A DNA stretch of 64,000 bases from Macrothele yani (GCA_039090855.1 CM077022.1:71882971-71946970), one strand, 5' to 3'. Shown: positions 1 to 11,820, counted from the first letter of the stretch. The notes: a model not told the origin generated them from the letters alone. Numbers and translations: made by a program.

Positions 1-157
1 CCATCGCTAAGATCTCAAGGGGGAAGCTTTTTTTTTTTTTTTAATTTCAATTACTATGAAAATCTACCCGCATATTTATATTTATTGCAGTCACCTTACC
101 ACTTATATGACGTCACCGTTGCTTCGGTTAAAACAAGGAGGTTATATTACTGGAGAT
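1..157. other. No gene; poly(T) tract and short repeat
   Basis: Low-complexity start of the window with a 15-base T run near position 29. The stretch around 95-135 resembles 885-930 (motif TGACGTMACCGTTGCTT), so it is probably part of the same dispersed repeat. No coding signal is seen. Confidence 0.5.
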
Positions 158-162
158 ACCAT

Positions 163-550
163 TCAGACTATCGATGCAAGGTCCCCAGGTTCAAGCCTGA
201 GCTGATCTTTCGGAGATGGTGTGATTTACTAACAATCGCTGAATATCCGCCGTGCATCGGACGAGCACGTTAAGTGACGGCCCCCAGGCTGGACCCACTG
301 GTTAAATGGGTATCCTTTCCTATGCCCCCCCCCTGAAATTCTCTCACCCCTCTATGTGCAATATCGTACTTGTACGGTGGCGCCATCTACTGTACTCTAA
401 TCTCACTACAAACTGTTCTGTCAAAGTCGCTGGACTTGCTCTCATTCCTTCCGTTTCTGTGTCCTGCCCAAAAGGCGATCTCGCTGTAGGTGGCTAGGGA
501 TCTAAACTCTACTCACTGTGGACGGAAGTCCTACAAGAAAATGACGAAAA
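163..550 (+). repeat. tRNA-derived SINE, family A, 5'-truncated
   Basis: This copy matches the SINE at 29502-30006 (opposite strand) over nearly its whole length. It contains the B-box-like CAGGTTCAAGCC and the shared core around GTGCATCGGACGAGCACGTT. The tRNA-like A-box head seen in the other copies is missing, so the copy is 5'-truncated. Further copies are at 32521-32870 and 48544-48835. SINEs are Pol III transcripts moved by LINE proteins. An open frame across it is a chance reading of SINE sequence. Confidence 0.8.
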
Positions 551-884
551 TCCTATCCACGCAGCATTGACCGCCATAAGTCACCGTCCGTGCTGCAAAT
601 GACGTCATGAGCAGGCACGACGCAGCCGCAGTAAAGAAGCTGCTTTGGAACCAATGGAACAAAAGCTTCTAAGCGTATAAACAGACAAAATGAGTAATTC
701 AATAGTCTTTATCAATGACACACAAGCTTAATGTTTCATCAACGGTATAATTTAGTTCGGATTTTGCCTGCTTGTGACGTCACACCACAGATTAGCTGTA
801 ACTTATGGCGGCAGAGCCAGTGGTGTCTCCAGTCATATAATCTCCTTGGGTTAAAACGAATGTTGGTAATTTGATTTTGACTAA

Positions 885-1200
885 AAAAACACTTATGTGA
901 CGTAACCGTTGCTTTGGTGAAAACGAATGTTGGTAATTTGATTTTGACTCAAAAAACTTTGACATTCGATATGTCAAACGATAATTAAATGTTTAAATGC
1001 AAAGCGATTATGATATAATGACTTTTTACGTGATATTTTTAAAAGTTTTTTTTGTGTTAAATAAATTTCGAAACCAAAAAAAATTTGACATTCGATATGT
1101 CTAGCGATAATAAATGTTTGAAGGTAAAGCATATGATATAGCGCTTTTTACGTGATTTTTAAGGTCTTTTGTTAAATAAATTCAGAACAAATAAATTTAG
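885..1200. repeat. Tandem repeat, about 125-bp unit, two copies
   Basis: Two successive units start near 958 and 1085 with TTTGACATTCGATATGTC, and each runs through TTTTTACGTGAT to GTTAAATAAATT. Just upstream, AAAACGAATGTTGGTAATTT is also present twice (near 855 and 919). No gene is visible. Confidence 0.7.
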
Positions 1201-1500
1201 AACAAAATATATACTGAGCATGTCAACTCAAGTCATTCAATACTTAGGGCGGGGCTTCAGTTGCTGGGCAACAATGGCTCTATCATTGCAAAACGTCCTA
1301 GCGTTATCAAAGCTGGGTTATTTAAAAAACCCATTTCGACCCGCTTAAAGTTATCATAGGAAAAAGTTCTTTCTTGGTGCACCTCTATGTTGTAAAAGGA
1401 ACATTCCTGCCAAATATGAAAGTTCTAAGTTCAGTAGTTTCTGAGATTCGGTGATGAGTCAGTGAGTCAGTGAGGGCTTTCAGTTTTATATGTACAGATT
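1200..1500. repeat. Dispersed-repeat end with GTGAGTCAGTGAG motif
   Basis: The stretch ends in a GTGATGAGTCAGTGAGTCAG motif followed by TTTTATATGTACAGATTAGA. Such an end is familiar from abundant non-coding repeats in invertebrate genomes, but I cannot name the family. No reading frame of interest. Confidence 0.35.
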
Positions 1501-1671
1501 AGATCAACGTGTTTATTCCATTTTAAATCATTCTGCAAGTAAATTCCCAAATATTTAAAGTTATCAGAAATATAAATTTTTTATTATCATAATATATCGA
1601 CAAGTCTTGATCTGTATTCATGCACTGCCTTGTAAATATCACAGCCTTAGATTTGTTAGTATTGACTAATA

Positions 1672-2855
1672 CACTGAAAAGCAATTGAATTAGAGATACC
1701 TGTCTAGTAACGTGTAGCACCATCTTTCGCCCTGATGACGGCGGCGATTCGTCTCGGCATGGACTCGACAAGACACCGGAAGCGTTGGGAAGCCATACGG
1801 ATCCATGACCCCTGAACAAGCTCCCACAGTTCACGAAGATTTGATGGAGGGGGGTCAGAGCCTCGAACATTGAGGCCAGGTGACCTAGCTGGCCAAGGAA
1901 GTGAGGTCACTTCGGTGGAGTGTTCATCCAACCATTCGGATACAATTCGGGAACGATGGCACGGTGCATTGTCTTATTGCAGGATGAGGTCCCCAGTGGC
2001 ATGTTGAAGACGCACAAACTGGAGCAAATGGTCGTCCAGGATATCCCGGTAACGTTAACCTGTGAGGGACGATGTCACACGTACCAGGGGTCCCATTTCA
2101 GTCCACGTAAACAGTCCCCAGACGAGAATACCACCCCCACCAGCTTAAAGAGTATCCTGCTGGAAAGAAGGATCCATCGCTTCATGTGGTTTGCGCCGTA
2201 CTCGTATCCTGCCATCCGCATGTACCAAAGTGAATCTTGACTCATCAGTCCAAGCAACATTTTTCCACATGTCTAGGGTCCAGTGGCAATGTTCCCGCGC
2301 CCATGCTAATCTTTGCACCCTGTGATGTGCGGTCAGCAGCGGTACCCTCGTGAGACGATGGCTTCTGTACCCCATAGCGATGAGATGGTTCTGGATGGTG
2401 TGGCTGCTTACACGTTTTTGTACACCAGCGTTAAATTGCCGAGGGATTTCTTGCACTGTGGCCCGTCTATCCGCTGTTACAACGCGAACTAGCCGACGAT
2501 GTTCTCACTCATCCACACGCTGTTGTCCACGGCAGTTGGCCCTTGAAGGGATGGTTTTACCGGATTCGATGTACTCACGGTGCACCCGTGACACAGTGGC
2601 TCGTGAAAATCCCAGTGCCTGCACGACTTCCGAGATGGAGTGACCCATTCGTCGGACCCCGACAATTGGCCCACGATCAAATGCGCTTAGATCCTTCGTC
2701 CTACCCGTACTGCGTCCGACTCTTACTGATTCCCGTCGCATCACTCCTTATATTGTCGGATCGCTGCATACGTCATGTCGTTTCCTATTACAGGGCCGCC
2801 CACAGCGCCACATTTGCATAACGCCAGTTGTCTCTAATTCAGTTGCTCTTCAGTG
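1672..2855 (-). mobile_element. Tc1-like element (defective copy)
   Basis: A TA-flanked element with inverted ends: CACTGAAAAGCAATTGAATT at the left and the complementary AATTCAGTTGCTCTTCAGTG at the right, each next to a TA target dinucleotide. Total length is 1184 bp, normal for Tc1. The same family recurs at 49854-51021 on the other strand. The transposase remnant lies on the minus strand. Confidence 0.92.
1704..2744 (-). pseudogene. Tc1-like transposase, frameshifted and internally deleted
   Basis: A cut-and-paste DDE transposase remnant read on the minus strand in several frames. The N-terminal helix-turn-helix region (GRTKDLSAFDRG, then MGHSISEVVQALGFSRATVS) lies near 2540-2720. The first catalytic Asp sits in WTDESRF near 2230. 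A stop codon directly precedes the second catalytic motif, DNAPCH, near 1970. The third acidic residue is lost: PWPARSPGLN is followed straight away by VRGSDPP, where the sister copy at 49854-51021 keeps NPIDHIWDAIERD. The copy cannot be active. Confidence 0.9.
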
Positions 2856-2869
2856 TAGTTCATTAGAGG

Positions 2870-3440
2870 TTATCCAGTCATAAAATTTGTGTATTTGATT
2901 ATTGCAAAGTGATATGATTTTGTGTATATTACCACCTGGAATAATCACCCGTATCACAAAACACTTACGCCGAAGTTAATCATATCATGCAAACTTTATT
3001 CTTTTAGAGAATTAACGCCAGCCTCTTTGAAACACCTCACGATCACACACACACACACACACACATAAAACACGAACGACCGTGTGACAGTGTCTATCTG
3101 ATTTATACGAGAATACAGAACATGAGCAAGTAAATAAAAAAAAATAACGTTTAAGAATTGTGGCACAGAAAAAAAGGAAAATTGCTTAAACTATTTACTT
3201 TTGAACATAAAAAAACACACTTAACATAATGTTACAATGTGCTTTCACGTAGTAAAATAGTAAAAGTCTTTTCTTTTGACAGTTATAAAAAAAATGTGAC
3301 ACAGGTCTTTGTTTCTTCGTTCCCTCGAAGAACACCTTTTATCTCATTATATTCTGTAGGATGTGTAGTTATGTGCAAACAAGTGTAATATACGTATAAC
3401 GCCTTATCCTCATTAATAGAAACATTTCATATATTCAATT
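2870..3440 (-). repeat. Dispersed repeat F, inverted copy
   Basis: This stretch is the reverse complement of 22268-22640 (shared ATTCTTTTAGAGAA..GCCTCTTTGAAA motif) and partly of 8835-8960 and 20240-20355. It includes a (CA)n microsatellite at 3047-3064 and the motif TCGTTCCCTCGAAGAACACC. No coding capacity was recognised. The plus-strand copies end near a hAT-like CGCCACTG, so it may be a non-autonomous hAT derivative. Confidence 0.65.
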
Positions 3441-3500
3441 GTTATTTTATTCACATTGTCGTGTTAATTGAGTGAAGCGAGGCCGAAGGCCGAGCGGAGC

Positions 3501-3986
3501 TCTCTTTACGAGACTCGAGGCAATTAGTTGTTTGGGCATAGATACGAGATGACACATCCGATCACCGTGATTTTTTGCATGCGATTGGACATCGTCCACT
3601 GTCAGGTTTTGACGCCTTCCGATTCCCGAAATTTCGTGTCATTGAAGAATAGTCGTCCAAAAATTTGCATTTTTAGAGGGTTTTCCGGGTTTAGAGAAGT
3701 GGTCGTTTGTTACCTATCACCTCCAAAGATCTTCAGCCGATCGCGGTGACACTTGCCATAGAGAAAGGGAAGGACATGGTGAGTGACACGGGGTTGGTAT
3801 CATGGTGATTGGTCGTGTCGTATAAAAATAATGGCCATTAAAAAACTGACCAATTATAATAATAATTGAAAAAAATCCGCTCTCTATACGAGACTCGGGA
3901 CACTTAGTTGTTCGGGCATAGCTACGACATGACACATCCAATCATCGTGATTTTAGGCATGCGATTGGACATCGTCCATGGTCAGG
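3501..3986 (+). repeat. Direct repeat, two 106-bp copies 380 bp apart
   Basis: Copies at 3501-3606 and 3881-3986 share CTCTWTACGAGACTCG, the track around GGCATAG, and GCATGCGATTGGACATCGTC. The spacer holds a PuPy-rich GGCCGAAGGCCGAGC-like end just upstream. No gene is recognised. Confidence 0.7.
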
Positions 3987-4400
3987 GGCGCCGTCATGTT
4001 GGAACCAAACATTCCGCAGTTGAGTCGGGCTAGTGCTTTGCGGAAGGCGATATTATCGCCCTTCTGACGCATTTCGTGACGTAACAGTGTTCGACATCGC
4101 GAACAAACAAACGAGCGTTGTACGCGTTCTATTCTTAGCATTCATGTGCGTAAAGTGTCTTTTCGTGCTAAATCGATGCTGCTCTACAACTTTGTAATTG
4201 ACTATTTTCCCGTATTTTGTATAGTTTTCGAGATCGGCACGCTTACTCCTGACTTTGCCGCTAGGAGGCGCTGTAAGTGGTCTCATCGAATAGCACATAG
4301 CCACTTTACTATACCTAGACACCGTTTTTAGGGCTATAGCTGTCGGCGTTTGAAAGTTACGGGGTTGAGAGGGGACTTTACCGGGCACCCTGTATAGTTC
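3987..4400. other. Unassigned sequence ending in a CACCCTGTA terminus
   Basis: The stretch ends at about 4399 with GGGCACCCTGTATAG, which on the minus strand reads TACAGGGTGCCCGG. That resembles the end of the DUF4817-type element at 22863 (TACAGGGTGTCCG), so it may be one end of a degraded relative. No transposase was recognised here. Confidence 0.35.
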
Positions 4401-4969
4401 GTCATTAGTGGTATTTTAAAAATAAAACACAAAACTTTCCTATTACCGTGGATCTCCTGCTTACTTCACATTTTTAATTGCTTAGACAACTTTCCGGAAC
4501 ACTAGAGGCAGTTTAGAGCCTGTTTATTTATTTATTCCTGTAACACAGTGTTTCTCAAACTTTTTGTATTTGTGGCCCCCTTTTCCATATCAATTTTTCT
4601 TGCGGCCCCTTTCCATTCCTTTTAACAGGACGCTGCCAAAACACCAGAATTGTTAGTTCGGTTAGTTAGCTATTGCTATCTGAACACTGTAAGTGCATAA
4701 TTGAAGTATAATTTTTACATTACACAACTTCTTTAGTATTGATCTGTTTAAAATATCTATTCAAATCTATTGTATGAATAGATCGTCGTCAGCACAGTAA
4801 AATATGCATCGTTCAAATTTCTGATCGTCATCACCCGCCTACCGTATCGTGAATTCTCGCGACCTCTTTACGAGAAGTCCCGAATGTTCTGAAAATATTT
4901 CTATGAGTATAAATAACGCTAGAAATGACGATGCGTGTGCACAAGTACAATATAATAATTTAAATCTAA

Positions 4970-6873
4970 ATGCCACGCAATTAAAGTTGGTGTTCCACAA
5001 GTATCTGTGTTGGGACCATTTTTATACAATCTGTATACCGCTGATTTCCACAAGGATGAATTAAACTCAATAAAAGACAATAAAATTTTTACTGCATTAC
5101 TAAATACATCTCTCAATGCTGCAAATGTAATAAACAAACTACAAAATTTTATTCCTATAATAGAAGAGTACTTAAATAAGTGAAATATTAAAATAAATCC
5201 TGAAAAATCCCAGGCTATTATTTTCACTAAAAGATTTATTCATCGCATACCCAAAATAAAACTAAAAATTGGAGGTAAAAATATTTTATGGAAAAATTGA
5301 ATCAAATACCTTGGATTAATCATGGACAGACAGCTTAGCTGGTTACCACACATTAATAACATGATAAAGAAAGCCTTTAAGGTCAAGAATGCTCTCATGC
5401 CACTACTTAAGAAAAATAGCAAGCTACTACTTAAAAATAAAATACTAATCTGGCATGCATACTTACTTCCAATAATCACTTATGGAGCTGCTATTTGGGG
5501 CAACTGTTCCAAAGCACAACTTGGCAAAATCCAATGATTCCAAAATGAAATTATGAGAGTAATATTCTCACCGAAACCCAAAACAAATTTATTTAAATTC
5601 ATGAACAAACATAATATAAAGAGTATTAATGAGAATATTTTAAATCTCAGTGCAAGTTACTATGAAAAATTTAAATACACCCAAATGAAGAAATTAAAGA
5701 AGCAGTGAACTATTCTGTAGACTGTTTTCAAAAATACAGGAGCCCTAAACACATGGTGAATAAACTGCAAAATAAAATAGCAAAAAGATGTGCTAAATTG
5801 GGTATATCAACACATCCTATCTCATTTAAAAGGATCCAAACGAAATTACCTTACTACTAACAGCAAATAAAGAACCAACTCACTATTAAACCGAAAAATG
5901 TAAATTCCAATAATGAAAACTTACCTCTTAATGCAAATAGAGAGCCTGATGAGAATAACTCAATAACAACTCAAAATGTGGATGTCAACGATAATAACTT
6001 AACAAGAACCAATTATGAGAATAAAATACACAATTGCTTCCAACAAAAACTGGAAAAAGAGACAAAGAAACTTAAATTGGAACAGGAGGAGATTATAACT
6101 AATACAATTATAAAAGACTTAGCTAAATAATCGACAGAGACAAACATAAAAAGAAAAATAGATGAAATATATAATGAATTGAACGAAACACTTGGAAAAG
6201 AAAGTGCAAAGAAAGCACCAGAAAAAGAAACTACAAAGAAAATACCTTACAATGATACTATAAAGCAACACAAAAATACATCATTAAAAATGTATCAAAT
6301 TATATAAGTATTTCAGGAATACAGAATATATTCCTAAATATGGGTATTAAAATTACTAACGTTAAAAGAATGTTCTGGAGCAACTCAAACAGACCTAGAA
6401 AGTTAGTAACATTCTTTACACAGGAAAAAGAAATTCCAACAATAATTTCATATAAAAATACTAAGTTCTTAATAAACAAATTCCAGTGGAAATAAACCAC
6501 TGTTTCAACAAATCACAAGGATTATAATAATCCTGATAGGCCCTTAAAAGAATTAAAAGAAATAAATTTATGACTAAACCCTCTCATATTGCTAATGCCT
6601 CTGCGATAAAATCAATTCGTGCTAATTATAAATACACTACCTCCCCCTAATAAAATTTATAAAATTGAGACCAATCACGTTTTTAATTACGCATGAAACC
6701 CATGCAAGACGACCTAAATAATGACAATTTTTAATGCAATTCCTAGAAAACAATTGATACAATCGCAAAGTACAAAAATAATTATTTTTGCCCCTCAAAG
6801 GAAATTAACCTCTGCCACAAATAAATAATAAGTTTTACTCACGTCGCAAAAAAAAAAAAAAAAAAAAAAAAAA
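4970..6873 (+). mobile_element. Non-LTR retrotransposon fragment, Jockey/CR1-like, poly(A)-tailed
   Basis: A 5'-truncated LINE inside the hAT at 4546-7586. Plus-strand frames give, in order, SVLGPFLYNLYTADF (4995-5045), a KINPEKSQAIIFTKR-like segment (5195-5240), IKYLGLIMDRQLSW (5300-5343) and YGAAIWG (5480-5500). These are the distal palm and thumb regions of a LINE reverse transcriptase. Stop codons break the frame at about 5180, 5300 and 5535. Downstream (5880-6500) lies a lysine- and asparagine-rich coding remnant. The element ends in a 25-base A run at 6849-6873. Exact family and 5' junction are uncertain. Confidence 0.7.
4985..5690 (+). pseudogene. LINE reverse transcriptase, C-terminal remnant
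   Basis: The longest clean stretch is 5322-5537 (71 residues, beginning MDRQLSWLPHINNMIKKAF), corresponding to the post-palm region of the enzyme that copies LINE RNA at a nicked target. The catalytic FADD block is not preserved; the piece starts downstream of the fingers. In-frame stops and a lost frame show it is dead. Confidence 0.65.
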
Positions 6874-7598
6874 TATATTGAACTAATAAACACCTCAATA
6901 AGTGGCGTATTCACCCCAGATGACTTAGTTTGCTGCATCACTGAGCGTCAGGCTCCTTGTGGACGACGTTGTTCCTACACCTCTAATTTCTTATACTCTT
7001 TTTCGGTCTTATCTTTCCTATGGAACACCTGTTCCTTCCTTTTTTCAAAGGCGGCAGGTACTACGGTGTCACGTCTTTCCCGATTGACAGAACCGTTGCT
7101 AGGTGATCATTCAGTCGACTAAACCTATGTTAGGGGGCAAGACACGTATAACCGTGTGCTAGGTTGAACGATTGGGGTGGCCCCAATGTTTGAACCTTCG
7201 GTTCGTGTTCTTGTGTATCGATAGACGATGTGTGTGCAGTAGGAGTAATGCTTCCAGGCATATTTCGAGATACCTGTTACAGTTTTTGTACCGATTTTTG
7301 TTGTAAACCATAGCTCAAGTTGAGTACTTTTTTATTAAACAGGTTTCCTTACAAACGCGAAGGAGTTCGCTCTTCTTACTGGTTATACCAACCACGCTTC
7401 GGCTGTGCGGATATTTATTGCCACGGGAAAGGTATTATTTTATTTTCAAAATGCATTTTATGTTTTTTATCTTTGTTGTTGTTGTTTCAAAAAATAGTTT
7501 TTCCTTCGATCTCCACTTTTCTTCGCCCCCCTCTAGATATTATGCGCCCCCTCACTGGCTCGCGCCCCACAGGTTGAGAATCACTGCTGTAATAGATA

Positions 7599-8818
7599 CA
7601 CTATATTGCCAAAAGTCACCGGACACCTAGAACAGGAACACATCATAGCATTTATTGACATACATTAGTACGCTCTCGGTCCATTTTTGGCCTTAATGCA
7701 TGCACTGACCCTTCGAGACATGCTTTCGACAAGGTTTTGCAACACAGCGATAGGTATGCGCTTCCATTCAGTACATAATGCTACTGCTAATTGTTGCTTA
7801 GTAGCAGGCCTTGGTTCCAAACTTTTTATGCGGCGCTCTAATTCATTCCATAGGTGCTTTATGGGATTAAGAGCAGGGCTTTGCGCTGGCCAGTCCACAC
7901 ACGATACGGAATTATCGTCAAACCACGCCGTAACAGTCCTTGCTTTATGGCTCGGTGCATTATCCTACTGGTACCAACAAGGCTCGGTTCCATAATATTG
8001 CCACAGATTTGGTTGGGCATGTCCAGAATATCAAGGTAGACGTGCTGGTTAACAGGTAACCAATGGGTCGGAACCATACCACGAAAAACACCCCCACACG
8101 AGTACACTGTCAGCTCCAAACTTGACCGTAGGAACAGTATACTGTGGTAAATAGCGTACCCCCGGCAGCCGCCATACCCACACACGGCCATCAGACTAAT
8201 GGATCGTGTATCTGGATTCACCAGTCCATAGGACCCGTTTTCATTGATCTACGGTCCTCAATAAATGTTCTTTACACCATGCTATACGACGAGTAGCATT
8301 CCGAGTGGAGATGAAAGGCTTATGAGCAGCCACACGACCACTGTGACCCATGGAATGAAGTTCTCTGCGAATGGTACGTGCACATACCACGGTTCCAGCA
8401 TATTTACTCACCTGCACAGTGAGGTCTTATGCAGTACTCCGTCGATTACCTGTAACGACTCTCCTGAGGCTTCGACGTCCTCTATCACTGATTTTCTTTG
8501 GTCTGCCGGTGCGTTTTGCTGCTTCAGGCACGCCATGTGTCTTCCACTTATTCAGTACATCCAAACCAGTTGACTTGGATATGTTTAAACGCCTCTCGGT
8601 TTCTCTTATGGACAACTCAGTAATATAATACTCAACAATCTTTCCTTTCTCAAAGTCAGTTCTCTCCCGCCGCGACATTTTTACTCAGTGCGATATGATC
8701 GCGGTCAGCTGCAGGCTTGTTTTCATACCGTTTGCAGCTGTAGCGCGCATGTTAACAACGCATCGGATCCGTTCATTTGCTTTTGGATGGGTGTCCGGTG
8801 ACTTTTGTCAATATAGTG
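7599..8818 (-). mobile_element. Tc1-like element, second family
   Basis: A TA-flanked element (TA at 7597-7598 and 8819-8820) with inverted ends CACTATATTGCCAAAAGTCA and the complement of GTCACTATATTGACAAAAGT-type sequence at 8790-8818. Length is 1220 bp. It sits 12 bp beyond the hAT end at 7586. The transposase is on the minus strand. Confidence 0.9.
7665..8678 (-). pseudogene. Tc1-like transposase, frameshifted
   Basis: It begins at 8678 with MSRRERTDFEKGKIVEY, a normal Tc1 start. The helix-turn-helix follows (SIRETERRLNISKSTGLDV), then a GRPKK DNA-contact motif. The frame is lost after about 8427. The second catalytic motif DNAPSH near 7950 is preceded by a stop codon. The C-terminal part is open: DWPAQSPALNPIKHLWNELE, with the third catalytic Glu, then ending near 7665. 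At least two frame changes and one stop make it inactive. Confidence 0.9.
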
Positions 8819-8834
8819 TACTGTCATACGGAAG

Positions 8835-9198
8835 TTGCTTGTTTTATGTGAGTGTGATCGTGAGACATTTGAAAGAGGCTGACCTTAGTTCTCTAAAAGA
8901 ATAAATTTTGCATGATATGATTAAATTTGGAGTAAAGGATTTGTAGTACTTTGTATTGGTATAAAACAGAAGCAATCCTTTTAATTACAGTGTGCGCATT
9001 TGTGTTTCACGCAATAAAGTGTAGTAATTTTGGTTTTACGAAAAATATTCGTAGGTCCCAGAAGTTTTTATTTATCAAAATGCCGGTTAAAAAAATGGAA
9101 TTTCAAATTTTTAGTTACTGAAAACAAATAGATTTTCATAAAAGGGCCTCAAAAATATTTCTTGCGGGGTGGGGGAGTCTTTCCGGCACGCCACTGAA
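8835..9198 (+). repeat. Dispersed repeat F, direct copy
   Basis: It matches 22545-22860 and 24168-24245, with shared GTGAGACATTTGAAAGAGGC, GCAATAAAGTGTAGTAATTT and GGTTTTACGAAAAATA motifs, and ends at CGGCACGCCACTG. The complement of that end, CAGTGGCGTGCC, is a hAT-like terminus. No coding region is present. Confidence 0.65.
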
Positions 9199-9756
9199 CG
9201 AGAAAAATTAAAGAATGCAAAAATAAGTTTTTATTTAATTACTTCCAAGGGAAAAAGTGTGTTTGTTCTAGCTTACACAAGTTCTTGAACTATAATTCCG
9301 TACAGTTCTTTTCCATAACTGTAATTCAAGTACCCGTGTAACTGTAAGTTCCAAAAAGTAGTAAATCAGTTGCAGATAGCATTAAAAAAATTTATACATA
9401 TAAAAAGCAGCAGCCTAAAAAAAAAATGCAGGTGAACCTCAATGCAACATAATCAGTTTCGAGTTTCTGTCCCATACTATTGATATCATATTTGATTAGA
9501 TTGTACTGATTATTCAACGGCAACTGGCAAAGCAGACTGAGGTAGAGGATATCAGTTGAAAGAGACGGGGCTTAAATTTGAAAGTCGGGAAAGGAGAAGA
9601 GTGTGTACCAAAAACGGTGTTTGACTCAACAAAGCGTCTGCTACGTACGTTTTTTTTTTTTTTTTTTTTTTTCTGAAGCCGTCAAAGTTGTAAACAAACT
9701 TTGCCGTTTTAGCATTACTTGTTTTTTTTCTACAAGAATATTGAAGCACAAGTATA
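9199..9756. other. No gene seen; poly(T) tract
   Basis: AT-rich sequence with a 23-base T run at 9650-9672. I see no coding frame, TIR pair or tRNA-like motif in it. Confidence 0.5.
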
Positions 9757-9758
9757 TA

Positions 9759-10911
9759 CACTGAAGTGCCAAAAGTCATGGGATACGTACCTAGTATCGT
9801 GTAGGACCTCCTCTAGCCTGGCGAAGTGCAGCAACTCGACGTGACATCGATTCCACAAGCGGCCGGAAGACTTCTGGAGAGATGTTAAGCCATGCCGTCT
9901 GAAGTTCCCAGGTATTTGTAGGCGCAGGATCTTGGGTGCAAATGGACCTTTCCACCACGTCTTATAAGTGCTCTATTGGGTTCATGTCGGGCGAACGTAG
10001 TGGACACACCATCCGTCGGAACTGTCCAGAATGATCCTCGAACCAATTTTGGACAACTTGGGCCTGATGGCGTGGTGCATTGTCTGCCTGAAAAATTCCA
10101 TCTTTGTTGCGGTACATGAAGGACTGCAAATGGTGACCCAGCAGAACAACAAAGCGAGTACCGGTTAATAACGTGTTTACGAGGACCAGAGGGTCCGAAT
10201 CGCGCCACTTAAAAACACTCCACGCATGTATGGTACCACCACCATCTTGCACAGTGTCCTCTTGACAGCTTGGTTGCATGGCCTAATGGGTTCTGCGCCA
10301 CTCCTGAACCCTACCATCAGCTCGTAACAACTGGTAGCGTGACTCATCGGACCACGCTACGTGTTGCCAGACTTCCAGGGTCCAGTTACCGTTTTCACGA
10401 GCCCAGGTGAGGCGTTGTGTCCGACGTCGTGGTGTTAACAAAGACACTCTGGTGGCTTTTCTGCTCCCATACCCCATGGACGTTAAATTACGCTGCGCTG
10501 ACCTGATGGATATGTTTCTGGTATCTCCTGCATTAAATGCGGATGTTATTTGAGTCGCTTGTCTGTTCGCATGCACAATCCTGGTCAGACGCCGCTGGTC
10601 ACGGTCATTCATCACCCGTGGCCGGCCACTGCGCTGTCCACGGTCGGTGGCCGTGGATCGAGGAATGTTGAATGTTCGCACAACTTCTGAAATTGAATGT
10701 CCCATCCGTCTGGCTCCCACTACCATGCCTCGTTCAAACTCCGATAATTCACGTCGGCTTGCCATAATCCTACTGGCGTTTGTTCAACCTGACTCACGAG
10801 ATTACACCTCGCAGCTGATTAAAATCGTGGCGTTCGTCGAAGCCTCTATGCGACGGCAGCGCCAGTTAAAAAAGTGCATACTTTTATCCCATGACTTTTG
10901 GCACTTCAGTG
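9759..10911 (-). mobile_element. Tc1-like element, third family, well preserved
   Basis: A TA-flanked element (TA at 9757-9758 and 10912-10913) with inverted ends CACTGAAGTGCCAAAAGTCA and its complement at 10892-10911, nearly perfect over 25 bases. The length is 1153 bp. A (GT)n microsatellite follows at 10924-10944. The gene inside is described separately. Confidence 0.94.
9791..10765 (-). pseudogene. Tc1-like transposase, one frame with two stop codons
   Basis: The 324-codon reading from ATG at 10765 to the stop at 9791-9793 stays in one frame. It is broken only by TAG at 10283-10285 and TAA at 9962-9964. In order it shows the helix-turn-helix region (MGHSISEVVRTF), the GRPR motif, the first Asp in WSDESRY, the second Asp in ADNAPRH and the Glu in DVVERS, so all three DDE residues remain. 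The first helix-turn-helix is shortened: NIPRSTATDRG lacks about 20 residues found in relatives. The two stops replace residues normally coded, so this copy is dead but young. Confidence 0.92.
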
Positions 10912-10944
10912 TATATGCTTTGCGTGTGTGTGCGTGTGTGTGTT

Positions 10945-11610
10945 AGCATAAGATCTACCTGCCCAGAATGTGGTGGCCTGCCGGCAATTTTCTCGGTATT
11001 AAGACGGCCAAGTCCGTGCCTACCTTTGACTAATTTAAGCAGAAATCGTTTTGATATCCACTTAAATGTTCAATCAGGAAGAAACTCTGCAGTCTAAGAA
11101 CAGATATTCGCTGCGGATGGCGTTTGTAAAAATAATAATGACGGAGGAAAAGGGAAAAAGTGTGCTGTAGGACTATTTTGAGGAGGGATAATGAAATAAA
11201 ACGGAACTGCCCTTCAAAACGATAACTGAAAGCTCATTTTCTATTAGTTTTTTTTTTTTTTTTTTTGTTCTCTTGCAAAATAAGAACGCTGACGATTTCC
11301 TTAGATGGCGAAAGTAGGAACCTTTACTAAGTGGCGATTTCCGCTTCCATCAAACTGTTTGAGATTGACGTTTTCTTTGCTTTCGCTTCCCGAACGAAAA
11401 ATGATAGAAACAAATTATTTCGGAATCATTCGATAAAAGAAAAATAAAGAAAAACAGATAAATTTATTATGCTAAAATTGCTGGTCTATCTATCTCAATA
11501 CCATTTGCGTTAAACCGGAAATTTCGGTACTCCTACGTTCTGTTTACACGAGGAAAATTACACTGATCTGCAATTTTCCAATTTTTTTCTGTTGTGTTCA
11601 AACGAATAAG
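10945..11610. other. No gene seen
   Basis: Spacer between the Tc1 element and the long-TIR element, with a T run near 11250. No coding signal, SINE head or inverted-repeat structure was found. Confidence 0.5.
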
Positions 11611-11820
11611 TGTATCTGAATGGATTTTTGCACAGATTCCGAAAATGACCTTCAAAATTCCTTTTCACGTCAGGTTTTTTCACAAATGACGGAAATGTGA
11701 AAATTTTAAAAACCGTTATTTTTTAATGACATTGCTATATGGCAACGTTTGTAACGTGTGAAAATGTTCTCTGGAGGGGCGGAATAATTGTTTAAGGAAT
11801 AGATAAACATAAATACATAT
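11611..11820 (+). repeat. Left terminal inverted repeat of the 11611-14691 element
   Basis: Complementary to 14482-14691. The outer edge is set where the match stops: TGTATCTGAATGG against CCATTCAGATACA. Confidence 0.85.

Larger units (their letters stand above)
4546..7586 (+). mobile_element. hAT-type element with 8-bp target duplication
   Basis: Terminal inverted repeats are CAGTGTTTCTCAAAC at the left and the complement of CAGTGATTCTCAACC at the right, a typical hAT end. Flanking 8-bp direct repeats are CTGTAACA (4538-4545) and CTGTAATA (7587-7594), differing at one base. The interior has no recognisable hAT transposase. It is occupied largely by a LINE fragment ending in poly(A) at 6849-6873. 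The element is non-autonomous in this form. Confidence 0.85.

Noticed and set aside
306..497. 63-codon open frame
   Set aside because: It lies wholly within a SINE and recurs in the other SINE copy, so it is a chance reading.
4053..4388. 111-codon minus-strand frame
   Set aside because: It begins in a transposon-like terminus, has no known motif and is probably chance.
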